A stretch of 64,000 nucleotides of DNA from contig NZ_BOSH01000005.1 of NCBI RefSeq assembly GCF_018403245.1, positions 62,001 to 126,000 of the forward strand. The letters run 5' to 3'. The notes under the pieces were generated by a model. It was not told the DNA's origin and made no database searches. It was given only the letters and a program-made list of their open reading frames with translations. The position numbers and the translations under genes are program-made. The DNA comes from Paenibacillus sp. J2TS4 (GTDB lineage Bacteria; Bacillota; Bacilli; Paenibacillales; NBRC-103111). Below are positions 36,605-46,791 of the stretch, in pieces (position 1 is the stretch's first letter; each line of letters starts with the position of its first letter).

Positions 36605-38848
36605 TTGTCCGTTCGCATAAAAACCAGAAATTCTTTATTCATCCAAATGTTTGTCGGCTTTCTAGCCGTTATTTTCCTGCTGTCCTCGCTTCATTGGATT
36701 TCTTTCACCATACTAAAAAACGATACCAAGGGGGAAATGATCAAGTACAACCGTCTGCTGCTGCAGAACACCGTGGAGGAATATGAGGATTTATTCAAGT
36801 CGATCAAAAGCATTCTTTACAGTCTCTACTACGACCCTAGAGTGACGGCCGCCAATGTCAAGCTGGCCTTGCAAAGAATGGATCGAATCGATTATATGAA
36901 AGAGGGGCAAATCGTTAACCAGATTGAAAACCATGTTTCTAACAGTGCCTTGAATTTAGACAATATTCTTATCTATTTCAATACATCGTCGCTCATTCTG
37001 GATAAAGGGGGAAGGTCTGACGCAGAGGCGGCATTTGCCGGCGATTACAATAGCTTAGGCTATCCTTTCAGCTTTTGGCAGAAGCAATTTAATGAACGGT
37101 ATACTTATCGAACCTTTCCAAAAAGCGAGTTTTCCCTCGTCCCAGGGTTCACTAAAAGCCTTATGCCCATTTCCATCAAAGAAACGCCGAAGTATCAAAT
37201 TATTGCTTTGCTGGATGCCGACCGGATGCTGCAAACATTTCACAACGTTCCCGATGCCGAATTTATGATTATGGATAGCGACCGGCAGACGATCTTTCAA
37301 ACATCCGAACATTTTCCTGAATCCGCCCTCAGCAGAGTAGAAGGTAAGGAAGGGGAAATCGAGTGGGGACGGCATTATTATTTTTTGCAGAAGGGAAATG
37401 AAACCGGATTCACTTATGTCACTATGATCCCTACCTCCATTGTTACTTCACAAATGGAGAAATTTAATCTCACTTTGCTGCTTGCTCTAGGCTTGTCTAT
37501 CGGAGTGGGGATCATCTGCTCCCATTTCTTCAGCCGCAGGCTGCATCGCCCAGTCAAGCAAATCATTGCCTCTGTTCAGCATTCGCAGCAGGGGAGCCTG
37601 GGCAGCACCATTAGCGAGTTCAATTTGATTCATGACAAAATTCATTCTTTGATTAAGGAGAAGGACGACATTCAAGCCGAGCTGGTCAACCAAAAGTCGC
37701 TGCTGACTAATTACGGCTATATCAATAAGCTAAAGATGATCCGATCGGACTTGAGCGATCTGCAGGAATTCATCCGGGCTCATCGGAAATTCCGAATCGT
37801 TCTTTATCACTTGCAATATCGCCATACTTCCTTGCAACAACTGAGCAGATCTCCCGATGAAGTTTCCTACTATCTTCGGGAATACATTAATTTAACGATT
37901 TCGGAAAGCTTTCCGGGCTCACATACTTTTCAGATTGAAAGCAATCAAATATTATCGATTCTTTTTGAAGATGAACCGGGGGAAGATTTACAGGAGACTC
38001 TGGCCTTATTGAAAAAAGTTTGGGACGGAGATGCCGAATATTACCTTATCTCTGTGGCTATAAGCTCTATCTACACTTCGGCCGCGGAGTTCAGCTCCGC
38101 TTACGACGAAGTATTGGAGATGGCGGCTCAGGCTGAACTGCTGGCGGAAACTCAGATCATTACTGAGCTCCGTCAGTTGGACAAGCATCATCCTTTTATT
38201 CTGGAAAGAGAAAAGGAGTTCGAGCTTAACCTTCGCGAAGGAAATGATCTTGAATGCAGAGAAATCCTGAACCGGATGTTGGATTATTTGCAGCAAAAGG
38301 GAGAGAGCGCTGCCCGCATCAAGCAGTTTGCCAAATCGATGCTGGAAAGAATGATCCATCTGGCTAGCTCGATTAACTCGGACCAAGATCTATCCGAGCT
38401 TCAGAAGGCTTGGAGACAAACAAAGGAGTGTTTCTCTATGGAACAATTGAAGCAGTTGCTCGAACCGCAGGCTGCCCGCGTTGCTTCCTTATTCCGCTCG
38501 GTTAAGAACGAGCAGAACGATCTGGCCAACCGCGCGTCTGACATTCTGGAGATGCGCTATGCGGAAGATATTTCTTTGGATTCCGTAGCGGACTGCTTAA
38601 ATATTTCGAGCAATTATTTATCTATATTAATGAAGGAAAAAACGGGGATTAATTTCAGCGAGCACTTAAACAATATCCGCATCCGCAAAGCGAAGGAATT
38701 GCTCGAATCTACCAGCCTTAGCGTACAAGAAGTAGGTATAAGAATCGGCTACCGCAACGTCACTTCTTTTATCCGCATGTTCAAAAAAATAACCGGCCTG
38801 ACGCCGGGCGATTACCGCAAGCAGAACAAACTTGAGTCTTTGCGGTAA
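36605..38848 (+). CDS. Membrane-bound AraC-family sensor-regulator
   Basis: 747 residues from a TTG at 36605 with AAGGGTG upstream. Membrane span at residues about 12-34 (FIQMFVGFLAVIFLLSSLHW), an extracytoplasmic Cache-like sensor to about 280, and a second span near 285-305 (FNLTLLLALGLSIGVGIICS). Then comes a long cytoplasmic linker with coiled-coil character, and two AraC helix-turn-helix motifs at the C-terminus (ISLDSVADCLNISSNYLSIL; LSVQEVGIRIGYRNVTSFIR). It has the same architecture as the broken regulator at 4222-6512, but is intact. It is divergent from lplB and should activate the lplBC/solute-binding operon when its ligand is present. Confidence 0.9.
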   Translation: MSVRIKTRNSLFIQMFVGFLAVIFLLSSLHWISFTILKNDTKGEMIKYNRLLLQNTVEEYEDLFKSIKSILYSLYYDPRVTAANVKLALQRMDRIDYMKEGQIVNQIENHVSNSALNLDNILIYFNTSSLILDKGGRSDAEAAFAGDYNSLGYPFSFWQKQFNERYTYRTFPKSEFSLVPGFTKSLMPISIKETPKYQIIALLDADRMLQTFHNVPDAEFMIMDSDRQTIFQTSEHFPESALSRVEGKEGEIEWGRHYYFLQKGNETGFTYVTMIPTSIVTSQMEKFNLTLLLALGLSIGVGIICSHFFSRRLHRPVKQIIASVQHSQQGSLGSTISEFNLIHDKIHSLIKEKDDIQAELVNQKSLLTNYGYINKLKMIRSDLSDLQEFIRAHRKFRIVLYHLQYRHTSLQQLSRSPDEVSYYLREYINLTISESFPGSHTFQIESNQILSILFEDEPGEDLQETLALLKKVWDGDAEYYLISVAISSIYTSAAEFSSAYDEVLEMAAQAELLAETQIITELRQLDKHHPFILEREKEFELNLREGNDLECREILNRMLDYLQQKGESAARIKQFAKSMLERMIHLASSINSDQDLSELQKAWRQTKECFSMEQLKQLLEPQAARVASLFRSVKNEQNDLANRASDILEMRYAEDISLDSVADCLNISSNYLSILMKEKTGINFSEHLNNIRIRKAKELLESTSLSVQEVGIRIGYRNVTSFIRMFKKITGLTPGDYRKQNKLESLR

Positions 38849-38856
38849 ATCCGTAA

Positions 38857-38961
38857 GGCTGTCCCCTGTCAAGAAATCCTGACAATGGTTGACCACCGTC
38901 ATGCGACGCCGAACACCGCGCACTGAGGGTGAGTCTCGCGCGGTGCGGAAGAGGGACAGCC
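38857..38961. repeat. Structured dispersed element, copy 1
   Basis: The outer arms GGCTGTCCC and GGGACAGCC enclose two inner hairpins (TGTCA/TGACA; CACCGCGC/GCGCGGTG). The core from 38886 to 38950 matches 49504-49564 closely, sharing TGGTTGACC, CCGTCATGCGACGCC, AACACCGCGC and GCGGTGCGGAA. It lies right after the AraC gene, where it could also work as a terminator-like RNA structure. Confidence 0.65.
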
Positions 38962-39061
38962 ATTGGAGTCTATCCGGTGAAGCGGTTTGATCGGTGATTA
39001 ATCAGTACAAGAACCAGCATATATGCAGGTTTCTGGAGAGAAATGGTTTAAAATCAGCTAA

Positions 39062-39145
39062 AGACAAGCGAAAGTGCAGTTGAATTTCGCCAATAATCGT
39101 CATTTTCGGCTATTAGCGGCGATTTTCCTGCACTTTTGCTCGTCT
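39062..39145. repeat. Long imperfect palindrome in the spacer before the FAD oxidoreductase
   Basis: AGACAAGCGAAAGTGCA (39062-39078) pairs with TGCACTTTTGCTCGTCT (39129-39145) with two mismatches, and the interior continues pairing (CGCCAATAAT with ATTAGCGGCG-like). The rest of 38962-39309 shows no gene. Confidence 0.6.
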
Positions 39146-39309
39146 TTCTCCGGGTTTACCGTTTTTCCGCCAATAGACATGCATTATTGCTTGTCTTTGA
39201 TCCAATGCATTAACCGTTACCGGGAAATGGGCATCTTGCATGATTAGAGAGCTTGGAAGTCAACCCCCACGCGCTTCAGAGACAATCCTCTTCTGTTATG
39301 AATGGCGGC

Positions 39310-40866
39310 TCAAGGCCAAGCCAGCTCCACGCCATGTTTCGTCAGCAGCTTCTGGAAGTTGGCCAGTTCGGCCTTATCGTTCCGCACGCTGCGTGGAGAA
39401 ACCCCTTTGTCCAGGCAATAAGCGGCCAAAGCCCCCGAGGCTTCGCCAATGTTCCACTCCACCGGATGAAGCCGGTAGCAGCCGTTCGTAATATGAGTCG
39501 TGCCGATATTCTTGCAAGCCGGAAGCAGGTTATTCATCCGGACGGGCAGAAGGCTGCCCAATGGAATGTGGAACGGCAAGCTGGACACATCGATATAGTT
39601 GCGGCCTCCGGTGCTCGGGTGCAAGTCGATATGATAATATCCGATCCCTACACTGTCCTCATACCGCACCGAGCCTTGATCTCCCCGAATCTCCGGACTG
39701 AGATGCTGTTCCACGACCGTAAATTCCGCCTTGATTCTTCTCGATTCCCGGATGTATGCCATCTGTGCGAGGCCGTCCTCGGTCCCCATAATATCGGCCC
39801 TCAGCCGCAGACCGGGATAGCCTTGCTTGTCATCCGGGCGCGGCGCCTCGTTCTGCATCCAGTACAGTAGAGACAGGCTTAACTGCTTCGCCTGCTCCAG
39901 ATGCTTCTGCCTTTCCTCCGGGCTCACATCGATGACCGGACCGAGCCAATAGTCGTTTTGCGGCCAGTTGACGATCGTGATATCGCTCTGGAAGGTGCCC
40001 GACTCAAACAAATTCTTGTCTATGACTCTCCGGTAGTTCCAGAGGGAGAACAAGCCATCTCTTGGAAACAGGGCATATTCCACCTTCTCCAGCGTACGCG
40101 GCTTGGGGGAGTACCAGCTCAGCTGCTTCTCCGGCCAGAAGTCCGCCTGGTACTGCCTCCAGAAATCGTAATCCTTCGGCCGGGCAATCGTATGGTCTTC
40201 CCCTTCGATATAATCGACGGCGAAGCAATGCGTGATGGCCTGCATATCCATCGGATCGGCCGCCCCCGGCAGGGCATGAGGCTCCCCGGTCTCCTGCACG
40301 GATTCCGCTCCGGTCGTATACTCCGTACCGGTTAAAGGCAGCAAATCGCCGCAATCGGTCGCATCGAGAAAATAAGGAGCGGTCAGCACCAGTTTCTCCC
40401 CATCCGCCATCCGGCGCACGGTGACGGCTCGGACGTTGTCGCCGTCCGTTTCGGCTGCGACGGGAACCACTCCCGTGATGACGGTTAACCGGCCGCTGTG
40501 CTCATAAGGGGCAAGCATCGCCTTCAGCACGGCATGAGCCGCTCTTGGCTCGTGGCTGATCCGGCTCACCATCGCGTTGCCGGGATTTAACAGCGGCTTA
40601 AGCTTCTCGCTCTCCCGCAGAGGGAAGTACTGCCTGTAGTAGCTGCGGACATGCTCCCGGTAAGCCCGGTAGCTCCTTGTACAGCCATGATGCTCAATCC
40701 AGTGATGCTCATCGGGAGGCACCGCCTGCGAAGTCAACTGGCCCCCGATCCATGCCGCCTCCTCGGTCAGAACGACGCGCTTGCCCATCCGGGCCGCCGC
40801 CAATGCCGCGGCACAGCCCCCCATGCTTCCGCCCACAATAACGATATCGCTATGGATATGCTGCAA
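39310..40866 (-). CDS. FAD-dependent oxidoreductase (FAD_oxidored family)
   Basis: 518 residues; ATG at 40866 with AAGGAAAGA upstream, 15 bases after the YesN-type gene. The N-terminal Rossmann motif is SDIVIVGGSMGGCAAALAAA followed by VVLTEEAAWIGGQLTSQ. A second flavin-contact motif is YFLDATDCGDLLPLTGTEY, and near the C-terminus CKNIGTTHITNGCYRLHPVE and EASGALAAYCLD close the FAD site. There is no signal peptide. Members of this family are common in sugar-utilisation loci of Paenibacillus and Bacteroidetes, where they are thought to oxidise carbohydrate groups, but the reaction here is not known. Last gene of the GH3-to-FAD run. Confidence 0.85.
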   Translation of the reverse strand: MQHIHSDIVIVGGSMGGCAAALAAARMGKRVVLTEEAAWIGGQLTSQAVPPDEHHWIEHHGCTRSYRAYREHVRSYYRQYFPLRESEKLKPLLNPGNAMVSRISHEPRAAHAVLKAMLAPYEHSGRLTVITGVVPVAAETDGDNVRAVTVRRMADGEKLVLTAPYFLDATDCGDLLPLTGTEYTTGAESVQETGEPHALPGAADPMDMQAITHCFAVDYIEGEDHTIARPKDYDFWRQYQADFWPEKQLSWYSPKPRTLEKVEYALFPRDGLFSLWNYRRVIDKNLFESGTFQSDITIVNWPQNDYWLGPVIDVSPEERQKHLEQAKQLSLSLLYWMQNEAPRPDDKQGYPGLRLRADIMGTEDGLAQMAYIRESRRIKAEFTVVEQHLSPEIRGDQGSVRYEDSVGIGYYHIDLHPSTGGRNYIDVSSLPFHIPLGSLLPVRMNNLLPACKNIGTTHITNGCYRLHPVEWNIGEASGALAAYCLDKGVSPRSVRNDKAELANFQKLLTKHGVELAWP

Positions 40867-40881
40867 TCTTTCTCTTCCTTT

Positions 40882-42471
40882 CTATTCCTGAAAATCGGAT
40901 GGGCTTTTGCCCGTATATTTTTTGAACACCCGCGCAAAATAGCTTGGGTCTTTGTAGCCAAGCCTGTCCGCGACCTCATAGACCATCACTCTCTCCACCT
41001 GGAGGAGATGAATCGCTTTCTCCATTTTTTTGCGGATGACGAAATCGGAGAATGATTCCCCCGTCACTTTTTTGAACATGCGGCTTAAATAAGAGGAATT
41101 GATATAGACATGCTGGGCGGCATCCTCCCGCGTAATATTTTCATAGATATGTTCATCCACATAATCCATCACCTGCTGAATGATCTTCGTCTTGCGGTCC
41201 GTGCGGAATCCTTCGTAGCTTTTGCTTAGCTCGATATAAAGCTGTCCCCACCAGTTCTTCATCTCCTCCAAGGTGCGAAATTGCTCGGGATGCCTCCATT
41301 TCTCCATTTGCTCGTCATGGATAAAAGAGCGGACACTCTTCCCCAGCCGATGGGCCAACCCGGTAAACACGCCGGCCAATTGAAAAGACCATTCGTCCGC
41401 ATAAGCAAGGCCGCCGCTTTCCTTCCATTGCCCGAACATGGCGTCGATCATTCTCGCGATTTCTGCCTCATCGTTCATTTCCACATGCTGCACCAACAAT
41501 ACTTCGTCGGAAGGATTGAGAAGGGCGAATGGATTTTGCTCAGGATGAACGAGACTTTGATGCAGAATCGTATCCGTCCCGAGCGATAGCTTCAGCCTGA
41601 GAAGACCAATCGTTTCTTTGAAAATACGGGGGACCTCCGCCGCTTGTACCGCCTCCGCACTAACTGCAGCGGTCAGACTGATTTTCAGAAGAGAGGTGAT
41701 TTTGACCCGGGTCTGCTCCGCCCACAGTGACAAATCCTCCGCCAAGTCGGAGGAGAACGACTGATAAATGACAACCGTCTGCCCGTTCCCCCGCTGATAA
41801 GCAATTCCGCTGTCTCCAATCAATTCCCCAATGATGTTGTTCATCGCGAACTCTAGCAGCTTGCCATCGGCGTTGGGCATCCCGTCCTCCCAGTCCATTT
41901 CGAATATTGCCACGGCAGCCTCCATATCCCATTCGTAGGGAATATCCAGGAAAGAAAAGCTGTCCTTTAACGTTTCCTCCCCTTTAGGCGCGACCCCCGT
42001 CAACCATTCTTCCAGAAATGCGTTGCGCAAGATCGGGAGATTACTCTTCAGCTTTTGTTCAAATTCCAATGATTTGGCCTGCTGCTGAAGGTCTAATTGC
42101 AGCTCTCGCTGGACTTTTTCCAATTCGGTATGAAACCGCTTCTTACCGATGGGCTTTAGCAAATAGTTAGTGACCCCAAGCGCTATGCATTTCTGCGCAT
42201 ACATGAACTCATCATGTCCGCTTATAATAATGACCTTCGTATGCGGCTGCATTTCCAGAATCGCTTCGGTCATCGCCAGCCCGTCCATGACCGGCATGCG
42301 AATATCCGCTACGACCAGCCCGGGCTGATGAAGACGGAACAGCTCCAGCCCCTCCAGTCCGTTGGCGGCCGTTCCGACCAGTTCCATGCCGAACAGCGGC
42401 CAATCGATCGCCTCGGATAAACCTTTGCGGACTCGCGGTTCGTCCTCAACGATGATGACTTTCATGTTCAT
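40882..42471 (-). CDS. yesN: YesN-type response regulator with AraC output
   Basis: About 529 residues. The ATG at 42471 is 9 bases from AAGGAG and preferred over the ATG at 42477. The receiver domain is complete: VIIVEDEPRVRKG (acidic pair), VVADIRMPVMDG (phospho-acceptor Asp), IISGHDEFMYAQK (Ser/Thr) and NYLLKPIGK (Lys). A central variable region of about 250 residues is followed by two AraC helix-turn-helix motifs (ITREDAAQHVYINSSYLSRM; VYEVADRLGYKDPSYFARVF). It pairs with the YesM-type kinase 40 bases upstream and should activate the GH3/importer operon in response to extracellular sugar. Confidence 0.9.
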   Translation of the reverse strand: MNMKVIIVEDEPRVRKGLSEAIDWPLFGMELVGTAANGLEGLELFRLHQPGLVVADIRMPVMDGLAMTEAILEMQPHTKVIIISGHDEFMYAQKCIALGVTNYLLKPIGKKRFHTELEKVQRELQLDLQQQAKSLEFEQKLKSNLPILRNAFLEEWLTGVAPKGEETLKDSFSFLDIPYEWDMEAAVAIFEMDWEDGMPNADGKLLEFAMNNIIGELIGDSGIAYQRGNGQTVVIYQSFSSDLAEDLSLWAEQTRVKITSLLKISLTAAVSAEAVQAAEVPRIFKETIGLLRLKLSLGTDTILHQSLVHPEQNPFALLNPSDEVLLVQHVEMNDEAEIARMIDAMFGQWKESGGLAYADEWSFQLAGVFTGLAHRLGKSVRSFIHDEQMEKWRHPEQFRTLEEMKNWWGQLYIELSKSYEGFRTDRKTKIIQQVMDYVDEHIYENITREDAAQHVYINSSYLSRMFKKVTGESFSDFVIRKKMEKAIHLLQVERVMVYEVADRLGYKDPSYFARVFKKYTGKSPSDFQE

Positions 42472-42513
42472 GTGCATCTGCTCCTTCTAGAAGTCTGCTC
42501 TCCGTTCTCCTTT

Positions 42514-44286
42514 TCACCGACCTTCTAGACGATCCAGCCGGATGCGGATGGTGACGCCAGTTCCTTCTTGCGGCTTGCTCGTCATTTGAAAGTCCATGTC
42601 TGCTCCGTACATGATCTTCAACCGCTGGTACAGGTTTCGCAGCCCGTAAGTCGCATCGGAAGGACCGTGCTCCCGCTTGATTTCATTCAGTAATTTCCAC
42701 AATTCCTCTTCGTCTATACCAATTCCCGTATCGGTCACTCTGCATTTTAAATACTCTTCTTCACGCTTGATTTGAATAGTCAGCCGACACGTATCCGCCG
42801 CCTTCTCCAGCCCGTGAACGATGGAATTCTCCACGATAGGCTGCAGCATCAGCTTCATGATCCGCAATGACGATACCGCGGGGTCGATGTCCCAATGAAC
42901 TTCAAATTTGTCGGTATGCCTGAACTGTTGGATACGTATATAGCCTTTCAGATGCTCTATTGTTTCTTCCACTGTAATGAAATCTTTGCCGCGTGACAGA
43001 CTTAAGCGAAAGAATTTGGACAAATCCAGCACCACATCGCCTATCTCGTCCACTCCGCTCTCCTCCGCCACCCAATAGATGGAATCCAGCGTGTTATACA
43101 AAAAGTGAGGGTTCACTTGCGATTGCAAAAATTTCAATTCAATCTCTCTTTTATGAAGCTGCTCCTCTAGAATTTCCCTCCTCATCTTTTGTTCATTCTG
43201 CACCATGTCGTTAAAACGATGCTGCAAAAAGCCCAATTCATCCATTCGCTTAATGGCTATCGGCCGGAACGCGAGCCCTTTTTCAATAGTAAGCATACCT
43301 TTAATAAGCCGCTTGATCGGGTTGAAGATTTGCAGATAAAGCACATGGAACAGCAGCAGCATAAAGATGGCAATGACCAGCAGAATCGCAACCGCTATCC
43401 GCTTCATCGTAAGAACATCCTTCATAATTTCCGCATAAGGAATAATCATGTGAATGATCCAGTCCGTCGTCTCCGATCGCTTGTGTACTACCAGATAAGA
43501 GTCTCCTTCTATCTGGATTGTCTCATAAGGCTGCGGTAACGAGTCCTTCACGACCAGAGCGCTGGCCGTTTCACTGAGAGGAGTACCCGCGGTGTAAAAA
43601 AGCTCTCCTCCGGTGCTATTAATGACAATCGCCGTCCCCTTCCATAATTCGATCTTGCCGACAAACAGATCCAGCACCTGCTTGTTGAAATTGATCATCA
43701 GCAGGTTCTCATGATTATGGCCCGGCAGCTTCTGCACCACGGTGATCATGGACTGCGCTCCCTGTCTGTACGATGGCAAAGCCCCGGGCAGATCGGCGCC
43801 AATCGCGAGCGGCTCGTTCTGTCCAAGCATTTGCTGAATCCACCCCATCTGTTCCCGGGAAGGGGTATTGTAAATTCCGTCAGCGGTCGACAGCACCTTC
43901 CCGGATTGCGGGTTATAGATCCCGACGGAATAGAGATAGGGATTTAAGACCGAATAGTTCTTCAGCTTATCCAGCAGCTGAATCATCGACCAGACGGAAG
44001 AGGAGGAGGAGAAATCCGGGTTCTCCCTGAGCAGCTTGTTGAAGCCGCTGTCACTGGCTATCGCATTGGACAGCCGTATATTATTGCCGATGTACACCTC
44101 CATGTTTCCCATCAGCGTCTCCATCGTCTGTTGAGCCAGCACGCTCACTTTATTCTCGAGAGTAGATTGAAACCAGAAAAACAAGGCATACACGAGAACG
44201 AAAAAAAGAAGAAGATGGCCGACAACCAGAAAGATTAATTTTTGTTTAATCCCCAGCTTCTTTCGTCTATACTCCATCTTCTTCAT
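42514..44286 (-). CDS. yesM: YesM-type sensor histidine kinase
   Basis: 590 residues, ATG at 44286 after GGTGAGAG. Span 1 at about 15-40 (LIFLVVGHLLLFFVLVYALF), an extracytoplasmic Cache-type sensor, span 2 near 290-315 (IAVAILLVIAIFMLLLFHVL) and a HAMP-like segment. The His_kinase motif is FLQSQVNPHFLYNTLDSI with the phospho-accepting His. An ATPase domain follows, with LMLQPIVENSIVHGLE (N box) and VTDTGIGIDEEEL (G box). All expected catalytic residues are visible. Lies between the solute-binding gene and its response regulator. Confidence 0.9.
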   Translation of the reverse strand: MKKMEYRRKKLGIKQKLIFLVVGHLLLFFVLVYALFFWFQSTLENKVSVLAQQTMETLMGNMEVYIGNNIRLSNAIASDSGFNKLLRENPDFSSSSSVWSMIQLLDKLKNYSVLNPYLYSVGIYNPQSGKVLSTADGIYNTPSREQMGWIQQMLGQNEPLAIGADLPGALPSYRQGAQSMITVVQKLPGHNHENLLMINFNKQVLDLFVGKIELWKGTAIVINSTGGELFYTAGTPLSETASALVVKDSLPQPYETIQIEGDSYLVVHKRSETTDWIIHMIIPYAEIMKDVLTMKRIAVAILLVIAIFMLLLFHVLYLQIFNPIKRLIKGMLTIEKGLAFRPIAIKRMDELGFLQHRFNDMVQNEQKMRREILEEQLHKREIELKFLQSQVNPHFLYNTLDSIYWVAEESGVDEIGDVVLDLSKFFRLSLSRGKDFITVEETIEHLKGYIRIQQFRHTDKFEVHWDIDPAVSSLRIMKLMLQPIVENSIVHGLEKAADTCRLTIQIKREEEYLKCRVTDTGIGIDEEELWKLLNEIKREHGPSDATYGLRNLYQRLKIMYGADMDFQMTSKPQEGTGVTIRIRLDRLEGR

Positions 44287-44318
44287 GCACTCTCACCGTA
44301 CCTTAGGTTGTCTTCGTA

Positions 44319-45866
44319 TTATTTCGCGCTTTCGTGCCATTCCTGTACTTCCCGGGCGATATCGTCCCCGCCCTTCTGCTTATATTCCTCTACGAAGGAA
44401 TCGAAGGCGTCAATCGGCAGCTCGCCGACAATGATTTTAATAAAGGTCTCCTCCCGCAGCTTGTTCAGGCTGCTTTGCTTTTCCACCATGGTCGGGGTCG
44501 GAGCACCCAAATATTGATTCGGGATACCATACTTCGAGGAATGCTCGATCGTGCCGACCAAATTAAATTCGGCTCCAAGGGATTCCATCTTCTTGGCATT
44601 CAGCTCTTTGGGCTGCATGAACATCAGCTGTTGACGATAGCCATACTTGTTATGATTCTCGAAATTCAGAGCGTATTTCCCGTTCTCCATAGTATACATG
44701 AAACCTTCTCCCAGATCGTCAAATCCAAAGACGAATTTATCGATCGATTCCGGCACTGCCATCCAATCCAGCATACGAAGAATGGCATCCAGATTTTGGG
44801 CCTTGCTGCTGATCACGGCAAACGATTTATATTCGGCGCCTCCCGCTACGCCCTGCTGGCCATTCGGCCCGATCGGAGGAGCAATGGGAATCCATTCCGC
44901 TTCCGGGTCGTTCTGCTTGCTCGTATTAATCTCGCTTCTCGGAGCTGCCCAGCTTCCTTCATAGAAGCCGACCTGATTGTTCGCCACCTTCTCGTTGTAG
45001 GCGGAAATTTTCGTAATCGGCCATTCGTTATCCAGCAGTTTATCCTCATGCAGCTTGCGGATATAGGCCAGCGCTTCCTTCATTTCCGGTTGGATATCGG
45101 CCTGGACCAGCTTCCCGTCCTTCTCCACCCAATACCCGGGAATAACCCCGAACGCGCCAAACAGGTGCGACCAGCCGAGCATGTTCTCGTAAGCAATCAT
45201 CCCATACGTATCGTTCTTATTCGTTCCGTTCGGATCCTGGTCACGGAAGGCTCTCGCGACATTCTCGAATTCCTCCAGCGTTTTTGGCACTTCCAGTCCC
45301 AGCTTATCCAGCCAGTCTTTGCGGATATAGACGTTGTCGGTCGCTTTATTACCATCATTCAGAACAGGAATGGCGTAGATTTTATCGTTATTTTTGGCTG
45401 CTTCCCATGCGCTTGGATACACCGCATTCATTAGGTTGCCGTAGGAGTCCATTTTCCCGTCCAATTCCATCAAAGCGCCCATTTCCGCATTTTCCATCAG
45501 CCAATTCTGATAGCTGGCCGGAATGACGAACAAATCGGGAATGTCATTGGAAGCGAATTTCAGCGTGAGCTTATTCATAAATTCGTCGGCCGCCGAAGGG
45601 CCGTATTCGATTTGCAAATCGACGTTATTTTCCTGCTCGATCAATTTCGTCCAAGGATTGTTGTTAATATCCTCCCCGGCCGGGAAATTGGCTCCGCCAG
45701 TCATAAAGACTTTAATGACATCGGGCTTCTGCCCGCTTTCTCCCTGAACCTCCTGCCCCTTGTCATCCGTGCTGGGGCCGGCGTTGTTCGGCGTGTTGGA
45801 GCCGCAAGCGGCCAGCATGGACAGGGACAAAGCTGCAGCCAACGGAATCATAACTTTTTTCTTCAT
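44319..45866 (-). CDS. Carbohydrate ABC transporter solute-binding lipoprotein (second locus)
   Basis: 515 residues from the ATG at 45866 after GAGGGAGGG; the upstream-extended frame has no ribosome site. Signal peptide with lipobox SMLAACGSN, then a short polar linker. Family 1 LplA-like body (VIKVFMTGGANFPAGEDINN, LFVIPASYQNWLMENAEMGA, IYAIPVLNDGNKATDNVYIR). It is only distantly like the two paralogues at 30.9-34.4 kb, so a different ligand is expected. Between the lplB/lplC permeases and the YesMN pair in one operon. Confidence 0.9.
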   Translation of the reverse strand: MKKKVMIPLAAALSLSMLAACGSNTPNNAGPSTDDKGQEVQGESGQKPDVIKVFMTGGANFPAGEDINNNPWTKLIEQENNVDLQIEYGPSAADEFMNKLTLKFASNDIPDLFVIPASYQNWLMENAEMGALMELDGKMDSYGNLMNAVYPSAWEAAKNNDKIYAIPVLNDGNKATDNVYIRKDWLDKLGLEVPKTLEEFENVARAFRDQDPNGTNKNDTYGMIAYENMLGWSHLFGAFGVIPGYWVEKDGKLVQADIQPEMKEALAYIRKLHEDKLLDNEWPITKISAYNEKVANNQVGFYEGSWAAPRSEINTSKQNDPEAEWIPIAPPIGPNGQQGVAGGAEYKSFAVISSKAQNLDAILRMLDWMAVPESIDKFVFGFDDLGEGFMYTMENGKYALNFENHNKYGYRQQLMFMQPKELNAKKMESLGAEFNLVGTIEHSSKYGIPNQYLGAPTPTMVEKQSSLNKLREETFIKIIVGELPIDAFDSFVEEYKQKGGDDIAREVQEWHESAK

Positions 45867-45918
45867 GAAAATAGACCCTCCCTCAATATAAGTATAGAAC
45901 ATCAGGACAGACAGCGCG

Positions 45919-46791
45919 TTATTCCTTAAGCGAACCGAGCATCACCCCTTTGGCAAAATATTTTTGAATGAAAGGATAGATCAGGATCATCGGAATGACG
46001 CTGGCGATAATGGTCGCTGCCTTCAATGTCTCCGGAGAAACCAGGAACAATCCCGTATTGTTGGTCATCTCGATGTTACTGTCGTTAAGCACGATCATAT
46101 TTCGCAAATACACCTGAAGCGGATTCAGGTTAACGTTGCTGATATACATGACCGCATCAAAGTAGCTGTTCCAATGCATGACCGAATAGAACAAGGTCAG
46201 GGTCGCCACCGCCGGCAGCGACAGCGGGATATAAATTTTCCACAAAATCGTGCCATGCCCCGCCCCGTCCATTTTGGCCGATTCTTCCAGGCTGACCGGA
46301 ACGGATTGGAAGAAGTTTTTCAACAAGATCAGATTGAAGGCACTGACAGTGGATGGCAGCAGCAGCGCCCACAGTGTATCCAGCAGGTGCAGTTCCTTCA
46401 GCAGCAGGAAAGACGGGATCAATCCCCCGTTGAACAGCATGGTGAAGATAACCAGATTCATGACGAGACTCCGGCCCTTCAAGTCCTTGCGGGACAGCGG
46501 ATAAGCCATCAGGCTGGTGACGACCATATTGATGGTCACTCCGGCCACTACGCGGATGATCGATATTCCAAAGGCTTTATAGAAAGCACCGTCCTGCAGC
46601 AGCAGCTTGTAAGCCTCGATTTGAAAATCGACCGGAAATATCGTCACCCGGTTGGAGACGACCGCCGTCTGACTGCTGAGCGACTGGGCCAGCACATGCA
46701 AAAAGGGAAAGAGGGTCACGGCTCCGAACAGAGCGAGCAGCAAATAGTTGAGCAAGCTTCCCAGTTTGGATGAAAGATTAAATTTGCTCAT
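45919..46791 (-). CDS. lplC: Carbohydrate ABC transporter permease, LplC type (second locus)
   Basis: About 290 residues. The ATG at 46791 overlaps the lplB stop (TAATG), with GGAGGGGG just upstream, so translation is coupled; a GTG at 46797 is less likely. Six spans (LLLALFGAVTLFPFLHVLAQ, LVMNLVIFTMLFNGGLIPSF, ATIIASVIPMILIYPF). The EAA loop EESAKMDGAGHGTILWKIYI is intact and the ending KYFAKGVMLGSLKE is typical. Confidence 0.92.
   Translation of the reverse strand: MSKFNLSSKLGSLLNYLLLALFGAVTLFPFLHVLAQSLSSQTAVVSNRVTIFPVDFQIEAYKLLLQDGAFYKAFGISIIRVVAGVTINMVVTSLMAYPLSRKDLKGRSLVMNLVIFTMLFNGGLIPSFLLLKELHLLDTLWALLLPSTVSAFNLILLKNFFQSVPVSLEESAKMDGAGHGTILWKIYIPLSLPAVATLTLFYSVMHWNSYFDAVMYISNVNLNPLQVYLRNMIVLNDSNIEMTNNTGLFLVSPETLKAATIIASVIPMILIYPFIQKYFAKGVMLGSLKE

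Noticed and set aside
44334..46773. Long plus-strand frames (366 and 269 codons) opposite the solute-binding and lplC genes
   Set aside because: The minus-strand genes are unmistakable family members; the antisense translations have no family features.
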